A model generated the notes under the pieces. The model was not told the DNA's origin and ran no database searches. It saw only the letters and a list, made by a program, of their open reading frames with translations. Made by a program: the position numbers and the translations under genes. Of a stretch of DNA of 64,000 nt, positions 54,806-64,000 are shown one piece after another (position 1 is the first letter of the stretch; each line of letters begins with the position of its first letter). Source of the stretch: Phytoseiulus persimilis (lineage: Eukaryota; Arthropoda; Arachnida; Mesostigmata; Phytoseiidae). The stretch lies in contig CM075103.1 in NCBI GenBank assembly GCA_037576195.1, forward strand, positions 34,432,723-34,496,722. Reading direction: 5' to 3'.

Positions 54806-56664
54806 CTAAGTTTCTCGGTGTAATCTTGGAAGCATCACATTATGGAAGCATTGCCAAGAGACATCAAATAACCTCCATGCTCTCATCTCAATGCGCAGAT
54901 GACCGACGACATGGCTGGGAGTTCTGCTCCACGCATAGTCGCTATCTCTAACGGAAACTCAGTCGGATGAATTTCTCATTCTCATCCTCGATTTGGGCTC
55001 AATCGTGGAAGGACTATTTTCACTGGCTCGTGGTGCTATCAACTCATCGAAGATCTTGAACAATCGAATTTCATCGAGAACGAAAATTTGTTGAGCTCAC
55101 CTCAGGTAGGGACAATGTCGAGCAATGATTGTGAACGCGTGGTCCACGATATAGGTCCCTTCGACGTCGAGCAGGGTAAGTTGAGGACATTTTGTGAGAA
55201 GATCTGTGAGATATTGCTGCGTATCGATGAACGGACATCCCTAGAAACAACCAAAAGAATAATCCAATGCGCTTAGATGACTAGGTGCGGCCCCCTGATG
55301 GATGACGGCCTCCCACAGAAGTTGGTTACCTCCAAGTACAGCTCTTGAAGCTGGGGTAGTCTCGGGAACGGTTTCACCTCGGCGTCGGCCACGAAAAAGC
55401 ATCTGCCAATATCGAGCACCTTGAGTTGTTCTAGAGCGATGGCATGTTCGGACTTCACTTTGAAGAAAGCGCAACGACCTGTAGAAACCAAATGATGCGC
55501 ATTCGGTCAAATGTCCATCTTGTTTCTTTCTTCTTGATACGACGACTTACCAATGATGGAACCCCTGAGAGACAAGACTTCAAGGGTGGACGGAAAGTCA
55601 ACGAGACGGACACATTTGTCTTTTGACGACGAACGGAATGAGAAATTCTCTATCTTCAGACATCTGGGGAAGTGAATTATCAGAGAAACTCGAACGAACA
55701 TTCAGATAGGAGTCGGAAGGCTCGAATGAGAAAAGAAGAGACCCTTCTCATGACGGAAGCCAACCTGAGTCTCGGGCAGCGTTTGCTGATTTTGGCGAGT
55801 GCCCTCGGGGAAATGTTTTTCAACCAAAGGCAGCCGTGATTGCCGAATACCGTGAGTTTCTCCACGGATGGCATCGTCTCAACATGCAAGAGCAGCTCGA
55901 GTTGTTTCGGAGTCAGTTCCAAAGAACTCAAGTCCACTTGCTTATGTAGCGTGAAGTCCCGGCTCAGAGAGTACCATCTCCGACACACACTGGAGCAAAA
56001 ATATTGGGAAATGAGATTTTCGGATCAGATTGAGGAGATACGATCTTCGTATGGATCTTGGAAGATGAGAACTTCATATCGGACGAGAGCAGAAAAATCT
56101 CCCCATCGAACGAGGAAAGAAAGATCTTCATATCGAACGGAAGAGAAAAAAATATCCTCATATGAAACTTGCAAATAGGACTCCTGGAAACGCCTGTAAA
56201 GCATCGCAAACGTTGGCTCCATGCAGGTCCAAGTAATGGATACTTGAGCGGGTTTTCAGCATTTGAAACACCAATCTGATCCAAAAAATAGGATCTATTG
56301 ATGCTTCAAGCCCATGGTAATAACTTCCACGAACGAATCTTGGAGGAACTTTGGAAGAATAATTTTCAGATACTCACAGCCCTGCTATGCACAAATCCAA
56401 GAAATCGAGATGAGAGAATATTTGTAGGAGAACGTAGTCTGGCAGATCGGAGATCTTTGTCTGGAACCTCCTGTTATGCACTGAAAAATCGAAGACTTGA
56501 TAAATCATACTTCGAGCTATCTCGAAGAAGGATTTGAGATCACAGGGTGAACTTGGCTCACAGGGTTCTGCCTTGGGAAAAGGACACCCACCTCTGGATC
56601 CGAGTTGGAAGAACGAGACTTCACTGACAGCATCTGTGGAATTGGAACAGCAGGCAGCTCCCAT
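54806..56664 (-). CDS. F-box/LRR protein resembling FBXL12, five to six exons
   Basis: Exon a (at most 56664, ends 56378) carries the F-box ISDLPDYVLLQIFSHLDFLD. A GTGAGT donor splices to 55989 (acceptor TTTTGCTCCAG), restoring LVCRRWYSLSRDF in frame. That exon ends at 55765 and joins 55663, giving CPRLRCLKIENFSFR. It continues to 55551 (GTAAGT) with FPSTLEVLSLRGSIIG. Exon 55478-55330 gives LEQLKVLDIG and LPQLQELYLE. Exon 55240 to 55085 gives GCPFIDTQQYLTDLLTKCPQ, LTLLDVEGTYIVD and HCPYLR, then GTGAGC. Each junction keeps phase and the leucine-rich repeats run across them. A likely last exon is 54947-54806. FBXL12 proteins have the same F-box plus short LRR plan and act as substrate receptors of SCF ubiquitin ligases; the orthology is inference. 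The true first exon may lie further upstream, because an acceptor (CGATTTTTCAG) sits just before the F-box. Confidence 0.78.
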
Positions 56665-59600
56665 AATAGGCCTAGAAACGTGATAACTTGGTTACAGTGT
56701 GGCTGTTCACATCACAGCTTTTCCGACTTCGGTCATTATGCAACCGGTGCGCGCACCCGCAAGGGAATCGAGAGCGAGAATCATCCACCTCGACGAATGA
56801 TACGTCGACTCAAATCGGCTTCCTGCTGCTTGGATGGATCCTTCGAATGTTTGATGAGCTAGTGTCGGTTCTGATGGAATACGTAGTGAATAGGACTCTG
56901 AACCAGAAGATACGTCATTGAGGGGAGTGAAAGCTTGGCCACAATAGCTACACGAGACACAATTAGCCCAGCCATCCAATGGGGATAACGTTCTCCATCA
57001 TCCAGCTCGCGACTCTACCACTGTTTATGCCCGAATCCACACTGTTTTACAAGCTCCAGAGCTCGCATGAAACACATCGAGCGGGGCTCTCAAATTGTTG
57101 GCGGACGGCACATTCCCGGAACGACTTCAACAGCCGATTCGGCAGAGCCCGGAGATTTGGTTGGGCCAAGAACGAAGACTCTCTCCAACTCGATATTTCC
57201 GAGAATTCACCATAATCAAACTAAGAGACTCTTATGAGTTCCTGCAGCCCTTCTCGACAAGAAACAGAATCAGGCAATCGATCGCTACTATCCAATTGGA
57301 TGGAGTATTGAAATGTAGAGTGGCGATCGGAAGGCCAATCCCTTATGATTTTGCTAAGAATTCTCCAAATCAGAAGGAGTAGGTGCCTCCGGGACTGCAG
57401 TTGACAGCGTCATAAGCTTGGGCTCAAACTCGTTCAGGCTAGAGCGAATATAACCATGATATCGTGATCGGACATCTGTCGGTCGTAACTAAGATCACGG
57501 AGTGGGTTGACCCTTGGAGGGAACAACTTAGCCCTGGGCTGAGTCATAAACTGGGAAATCGGAGTATTGATCTGAGCTTTCGAATGAAGCTAGATCGGAC
57601 TGTGATAAGGATTATTATCACATGAGAACTCTCGGAACTTGAGACTCCGTCCAATATCAATCGGAAGAAAACTCCCAAACGAGAATCCCTGCGAACAGAT
57701 GGTTCTCCACAGCTGACAGCTCTTGCCGCGCAGTCTTCCGGTCCGCGTTCGAGGCGAGCAGAGAAAGTCACACACTCAGTTCTGTGAACTCACCGATCAA
57801 TGTTCCGAGCCCCGCTCACCGAGTACAATTTTGGAATATCACATACAATCTAGGCCACGTCCATCCGACCTGGGGCCGCTCTCCAGGGCCCAGCAAACCG
57901 TGCCCGATGCTACAGCCAGTGTTCAGCTCTTCATGTGTGTCGAAGCTCGGAGTGTGTTCGTGTCTAGGTTTGCTGGTGCTGCCGTTACGATTCGAAAATG
58001 TCAATAACGGGGTGTGTGTGGGATATCTAATCAGATCCGCGCGCTGGAGTCGGGTGGATTCCCGATCCTGGATGATTCCCATATCAGGGCTCAACAGGAG
58101 TATGAGGGATGATGGCCGTAAGGGAAATAGGTCATCTGACGCGCTGCAACCTGAGCTCGATCCTTCGAGAGGGTCCGAGTCTTAGGGGAACGCTGTAAGT
58201 GCCTTACGGTGCAGAGTGGTTACAAATTCGCCCCGATATGGATATCGTTAACTATGAGAAATCACAACGTCGATCGTCTCGGTTCCAATGGCTCGAGGAG
58301 CGGAAGGCAGCCTGAGAACAGCAGCGAGGAAAGGAAAATAGAGTTCAGAGAGTTCTCGAGAGTGGTCGAGCTCCGCCTCCTACCCATGTCCATTAAAACA
58401 AGCGTACGAGACTCAAATGTTTCCGTCATCCTCCGAATCTACGTGCTATCCAAAATTATACAGAAGGGATAAGACAGCTAGCGGAATGATTGCCGCTCAC
58501 CCCAATCACACGCTCTGTGAACCCGAAGCCGATCGCTTTGCTTCCAGAGATTGCCGTGCCAATCGTGCTCCCCTAATTCGTGAATATAGTTTAACTACGG
58601 ACAGCCTCGCAATCAGGATCGGCCTCGCCTCTGTTTTGTGAGTATATTCTGCTAGAATTGTGACATTTTAATATAGGAGAAAGGCGAAAGAATCTCTCCG
58701 GCCGCGCTGTCAAGTCTCAGATCAGAATCGTTGGTGCTGCGTTCACATCCGGCAACTCCTCGAACTGGCAAGGAATTCAAACTTCGCATAATTCGAGTTC
58801 CGAATTATCGCGGAGAAACCTGAGCAAAACACTCCCACCGGCTCCGAGAGAGAACAGGAGACTATCCCATATTCTGGAATGATAGACATCGGTTGGTCAA
58901 TCCGGCTCGCGTCAGGCAGTTGAGGCTCCGCCTGCTCATCCTCATTCTGGAATGCTGTCCCGTAGAACGCTTCGACACAAGGAACAAGATCGGCTTGTCG
59001 GGCGAAATCGCCATGGTGGAGTCCAATTTATTTCACTGGCCCACCAAACGCGTCTCGAGCCAAGTGGGCACCTGTCTGGAAGTCGGTCCCTACTTCCTCG
59101 AGAAATCTCTTGCATTCCCTGAGAGAGCTTCCGCGAGCTCTGTCAGCGACAACCGCTGAGGCCCCAACGTCATCTACGATTCTAATCTAGTCAGATGATT
59201 TTTCAAGCAGTGCACAACGGGAGGGATAAGGTCGCTTCAACGCTCTTCGGATTCCGCACTTCTGCATGTTATATGACGAAGTTTCAAAGAGCTGGATTAC
59301 GACGCGGAAGAATTCCCTCCTATCTCGTCGATTCGATTCGTCTCGGCCGGTGAGTCATGATACGTTGGCGGGAAAAGCACTAGATTTCTTCGGAAAGCTG
59401 AAATTCAGGATGGGGAGCGCGCGCCCTCGCGCTCGGCCGGCAGATAGCGTGACCCATCTCTCATCGGAAAATCATCCGAAAGATCTCGCTGGCCATGCCA
59501 ATGCCAACCGGCCATGCTCCGGTTCTCAAGAAAGAGATCTGCTTCCTCTGTTGGCGGAGTCCGTGTTCGAAGCCCCGAATGCTTTTCCCAAAATGGCGCA

Positions 59601-59689
59601 TCGAATATGCTCAGCTCACCCCCACAAGAAGTTGTTACAGGATTAATCTTGACCGAAGCGTGTGGATTAGAGGAAGACGTTCGAGGCGC
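56665..59689. other. No gene recognised
   Basis: Many short frames. The minus frame 56707-56979 has CVSCSYCGQAF near its start and may hold a 5' exon of the F-box gene. 57784-58185 (133 codons plus) overlaps an opposed 92-codon frame. No motif decided either way. Confidence 0.2.
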
Positions 59690-60392
59690 AATTGGCATTG
59701 CCGTGGCACAACACTGGGATCTGTAGCAACTTTGTATCGATGGCGTCGTGCGCTGGTCCGTCGAAAACGGCATTGATCTCTCGGTGCCGAAATGCGCCAT
59801 TCTTAAGACGAGGCCGGATGACCACTCCTATGTTCTTCTTGACAAACTCGTTCCGTTGGTCGATTGTATCCGAGACCTCGGGGTTATTGTGTCTCCCGAT
59901 CTCAGATTCAGGTGACATGTATCACAGGTCGCCGCCTGCGCCGCCACGGTTTGCAATCTGAGCCTGAGGTGTTCCTCCATCTCGCGTCCGGACTACTATG
60001 TAAACTTGTGCAAAGCCTTAGTCATTCCTAAACTTCTGTATTGTAGCACGATTTGGGCTCCCTTTCTGGCGCGTGATTTCCGCCTTCTTGACTCCGTCCG
60101 AGACAAATTTGTTAGACGCGTTGCCAGACGGTGTGGTGTCTCTCCAGACTCCATCGACCTACCTCGAATTATGAATCTTCATGAAAACGCTGACATCAAC
60201 ATGCTCAAGAAAATCATACGCACCGATAAACTTTACCAATATCTTGAAGTTACGTCAAACAACCGGAGATCGGGTACACACCCAAAGTCAAAGTGTATCG
60301 CACGCTCCGATACAGTCATTAACCTCCACTCATGGCGTATTTCAAGAGAGCCAGACTTGTATAAACCTCTATTCATGAATAAAGAGATCTGA
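59690..60392 (+). pseudogene. LINE reverse transcriptase C-terminal part, with stops
   Basis: One phase runs from about 59690 to the stop at 60390 with TAG near 59727 and TGA near 59911. It reads RWSVENGIDLSVPKCAILKT (thumb 'KC' block), DCIRDLGVIVSPDLRF (the 'DLGVxxDxxLxF' block), then NLCKALVIPKLLYCSTIWAP (the 'VRPxLEYxxxVW' block) and KFVRRVARRCGV. It ends with HSWRISREPDLYKPLFM. This is the typical C-terminal end of the RT ORF in CR1/jockey-like LINEs. The part before 59690 is too decayed to read. Confidence 0.82.
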
Positions 60393-62832
60393 AACTGAAA
60401 CTTCATGGAAAACTCCAACTCGTGTAGCCCGAGCTCGCCATTATCACCGGAGCTATGCCAACTGTGTCGATGTGATATTGGAAATAGTTTTTGTCACAAA
60501 TTTCGAGGTGCTTCGATGGAATATCGGCACAACGGCTAAAAGTCTGCGAGATGTTGGGCGCCAGACGATTTCGGTTTTGATCGACCATGTGACGTCATTT
60601 GTAGGCCAGCAGACGACAGCTTCGTCGATGCCGGGCGGGCAGTTCACAGCGACCCCTGTCGGATTTTTCCGGCGGCTTTTCTGTCTGCCAACCAGCCATC
60701 GCTGTGCTCTCTTGCCGTCGTCGTATTCGTGGTTGATTGTTGGTCCCTGCGTTCTCGTCGTTCGACGATCGTCCTGTGTTGGTGCAAGAGCAGACAGACA
60801 GTGCTGCCAGTCAGCCAGCCTGCCTGCCACTGTTTCTGGATTTTTGTTAACAACATTGGACAAACATCCGCCGCAAAATGTTGAAATGGTTCGCTGATAA
60901 CTGCGGTTTGCTGTAGATCGGAGTCCGGCAACTGACGAGGTGAGAACTGTTCCCTCCGTGGAGGATTCTCGGACGAATTTTCCTCTGTGGAGCGCTTTTC
61001 TCGTGGGAGTTTGTTCGCCTAGTGGGGCGGTTCCATGAGTCATTGAGTTTTGCCTGATACTCCTTCCGAGAATCTAAAAAGCTCCGATTCTCAGCTCTCC
61101 ATGAATTCGCAACTTGACCTGTGGTAGCTGAAGAAGTCGAACTTGAGGGATTCGGGTGCTCCGATCAGCTACCTGTCGTAGTCAGAGAGAGAAGTAATTC
61201 ACTCAAGTCGTCGAACACTTCGATTGTCAACGGCCTGCTATGATAGAGGAGAGCGTAGAAAAACCGTACCACCGAGGTCGAACCGCTGGACAATGAGACA
61301 GCGATCTCTTTCCTATAGTGAGAAGCATATACGCCTATGTCTCTCGGATCGCGAAGTTGAGAAACTGGATGCGATTTCGCTGAACGTCAACAGTTCGGGG
61401 GTTGTTACCGGCTGGGGGCAACAGCCGTGGTCGTCGCTGATTAGACAACGTCCCGGTAGAACCATTCGCCGTTGACAGTTCTCCGGTTAAATCTCTGATG
61501 GGCTTGCTCTCCCGTTCCATGCGTGTTTGACGAATCGCCGAATACCGCTGACAGCCGAAGGATTCGCCGCTCGGAAGCGCATAAACCATACGAAGTGGAA
61601 ACATGTCAAAGAACATTTTCCATGTGAATCTGTCCAATGTCACTCTGATCATACCATGATCGTCTCTCGGATCTGCAGTCATCGAGTAGTTTCCGATGAG
61701 CTTGTGTCGCCCGACTGCTCCGAATTCTGAAATTCAGCCGTCACGGGATTTTTCGTGCGTGCTCTTGCGAAAAATTCTCGGGCCTTCGGGAAATTTCACC
61801 GGTTCCTCGTCTGAGGCCATTCCATGACGCCAGGTTGTACATTGATGAGTTCTCGAGCGTTTGATACCTGAACCTCCAGGTTCAAGAGAGTGGTAGGCGT
61901 CGTTCTTTTCTGCAACATTCGTCATCATCGTTGCCGATGTCATCCTATCCTGATCTGATTATGAAATGCGGCAGTCAATCACAGGCTGCTGTTCTGTGCT
62001 GTGTTGCTGAATTTCTCGAGACTGTTCCAAAACAATCGAAGTCAGATTGGAACTGGTCGCATCCGAATACGGAAGTATCGATGAGCTGTGAACCACGATA
62101 GGCTCTCTAGCTGCCCGAGTCCGTGACGAGCTCGCTGCTAGCGACATCGATATTGTTGATCCTAGTGGCGCTTGTTAGGGAGCTATGGCCAGAACTTTAT
62201 GTCGAGCCAGTCGACCTTCTGATAGATTCGCTCGGAATCTGTAATCGAATCGGGGAACGGCCGTACTTCATGGTGTCGGCTCGCCGTTCGATTCGGGGAC
62301 GCGTCATTCGCGAAGGATTGGGTGGAGTTGCGCTCTTTGAGGGGTGTCTGTACGTCTTCTCAACGGTGGCTGGAGTCCTAGCTCGTCAACGGAGGAGGCC
62401 ACTAGGAATCTCTCCGTAATGAGCATGGACGTTGTCATCGACACGCGCAACTCGCGACTCCAGTTTCATACTCGACCCCCAGTGACGCGCAGCAATAACA
62501 GGTTTCGGAGGGCGCACTGACCGTTTCAAAGTTGGCGCCCCCTTGGCCGATCTCGATCGAAGTGCGCGCGCAGCCCTCTGCGCAACTCCAAGTGTGGCTC
62601 TCAGAAGGGAATCGTCCACGACTTTTCCCTTGCTAATTCAAATCGTACTCCCTGAACATCAGAACTTTACAGGCAACTAGTAAACCACGACACACAAGAT
62701 TATCTGACTACGAAGTGAACAGCAACTCATCGCGAGCGCATTTGCCCTTGGCCCCCAGGCTCGGACCGCAGAGGGCCATTTCCAATCCGAACATCCACTC
62801 GTCTGCCGAGGAGAGTCATCTCTGAGGCGAAC
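60393..62832. other. Upstream region of dynamin; no gene recognised
   Basis: Opposed frames of 141-196 codons at 60453-61043 contradict each other. A minus-strand serine-rich pair (61959-62147, 61734-61943) and a plus frame with a hydrophobic N-terminus (62123-62419, SLLATSILLILVALV) cannot be judged. The dynamin promoter and 5' UTR should lie in the last few hundred bases, but no clear TATA box was found. Confidence 0.2.
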
Positions 62833-63913
62833 ATGTCGAACTGGAATTCTGGCATGGAGGGGCTTATCCCCATCGTCAACAGACTACAAGACGCCTTCGC
62901 CAGCCTGGGCGTATCTCTGGCATTGGATCTCCCACAAATCGCTGTGGTCGGAGGCCAATCTGCTGGGAAAAGCTCTGTGCTAGAAAACTTTGTTGGAAGG
63001 TAAGTCACACCGTAACAACGAGTTTGAGCACATTCATCATTAGAAGACCCCGTCCAGCTCGAATCGCGGCCAATACATACCTTGGGTCTGCTTTGCGATA
63101 GAACGGTCGAGATCAGAGCAGAGATTAGTTCCTAGAGGGATCGTGAATTGGGTTCTCTCCGAGGTATCGAAGCAACGTCGTTGGGATCAGCATTCGGTGC
63201 TCCTTCGTGAGCTCGGTATTTCGAGCCGGCGCCCTTTTATCGGACTCGAAAGTGTCTCTAACGGATTAGGGTTGACGTGGCGCAACGCCGCAAGGCGCTA
63301 GGGTTCAAGGAACACCAGTCTTCCAACAAACGGGTCACTGATTCCTCGGTGCGCTGACGTGATCCGATCGAGTTGCTCGCAGCCTTCCGTGTAACACAAC
63401 CACTTGAAAGTTTTTTGAAGTTGTTTCTGGCGGTACAGTTCTCCCTTCCTCATCGTTCGGAGCCGCCACCGTAGTCGCTCAGGAACGCTCAGAAACGAAT
63501 GATTGAATCATACAATGTGGAGCTGCTCTCGTGAATTTAGGTTTCTTTCAGGGATTTCCTTCCTCGAGGATCGGGTATCGTCACTCGCAGACCCCTCGTC
63601 CTCCAACTGATCCATTCCCCCACCGAATATGCGGAGTTCCTCCACTGCCGCGGGAAGAAGTTTGTTAACTTCGACGAGGTAAAGCGATCCCAATCGAGAA
63701 CAGCGAGTTCTTCCATCTTCTGTCATCGATCAATGATATTTTACTGGATGTAGAACATACTGCTCCTTGATAAAGAATCCCACCCGACAGCCGATCGTCA
63801 CCCCTCTATCTTCCAGGTCCGCAAAGAAATCGAGGATGAAACTGATCGGGTTACGGGAGCCAATAAGAACATCTCTCCCGTCCCCATAAACCTGAGAGTA
63901 TACTCCCCGCACG
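62833..63913 (+). CDS. Dynamin GTPase, first three coding exons (continues beyond window)
   Basis: Dynamin pinches off coated vesicles during endocytosis. Exon 1, 62833-62999, starts [18 protein letters not shown]; the second ATG (62854) corresponds to the start used in other animals. It contains the P-loop GGQSAGKSS and ends SVLENFVGR at a GTAAGT donor in phase 2. Exon 2, 63552-63678 (acceptor TTTCTTTCAG, donor GTAAAG), reads [19 protein letters not shown] with the switch I threonine (VTRRPL). Exon 3, 63817-63913 (acceptor ATCTTCCAG, donor GTGAGT), reads [20 protein letters not shown] and ends in VYSP, leaving phase 1. The rest of the GTPase, with DxxG and the later domains, lies past the right edge. 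The reading frame is intact and closely conserved with animal dynamins, so this is a functional gene. Confidence 0.95.
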
Positions 63914-64000
63914 GTGAGTCAAGGCTAAGCTGTGTGGCGAGCACGAGCATAAGTGCATAATCCGCCCTGGCTTCGGTTTAGCTTCGCTTAGGTGCTTCAA

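Noticed and set aside
57784..58185. 133-codon plus frame as a gene
   Set aside because: An opposed frame of 92 codons covers the same bases, with no motif or splice evidence for either.
60453..61043. 196-codon minus frame opposite a 141-codon plus frame
   Set aside because: Mutually exclusive, no motif, no splice context; the composition looks like chance in a GC-balanced region.

Overview
This is a eukaryotic window, most likely from an arthropod and possibly a mite or tick. Introns are short with GT-AG borders. The last kilobase holds the start of a dynamin gene whose first three exons splice cleanly. Small intron-poor genes sit in a background of decayed transposons. The placement within arthropods is inference; no rRNA or mitochondrial marker is present.

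Layout: 0-13.9 kb is mostly mobile DNA: a gypsy-type gag/RT reading frame with an internal deletion, a 439-bp hAT-type MITE with an intact 8-bp target duplication, coiled-coil reading frames, a 2.5-kb composite inverted-repeat element, a copia RT fragment, a broken hAT transposase, a pair of head-to-head 17-bp minisatellites and a BED-finger remnant. 15.8-16.2 kb is a LINE endonuclease fragment. 17.6-24.2 kb starts with a tRNA-like sequence and is then filled by a very large 45-bp minisatellite. 24.9-26.6 kb is a possible divergent ionotropic receptor, broken by a frame change. 27-34 kb holds two TA-flanked MITEs and a LINE ORF1 remnant. 34.1-37.8 kb is the most gene-like stretch of the middle: an acidic exon, two small secreted-protein genes and an unassigned reading frame, all on the minus strand. 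37.9-40.1 kb is a second 45-bp array. 40-51.3 kb has hAT, LINE RT, pogo/Tigger and PIF/Harbinger-like pieces, with two striking foldback (long inverted repeat) elements. 54.8-56.7 kb is an F-box/LRR gene on the minus strand, 59.7-60.4 kb a LINE RT end, and 62.8-63.9 kb the 5' part of dynamin.

The most interesting theme is one 45-bp repeat family. It forms two arrays (about 125 and 46 units by length) that begin with a similar leader and end in a GGACAAACA-type tail. The same repeat also sits inside at least two, probably three, separate inverted-repeat elements (4.4-6.9, 46.9-47.9 and the damaged one near 32 kb). Two of these carry the unit in both orientations around a shared centre. This suggests the repeat is an internal component of a non-autonomous transposon family and that the large arrays are expansions of it. 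All long reading frames across the arrays are by-products of the 45-bp period.
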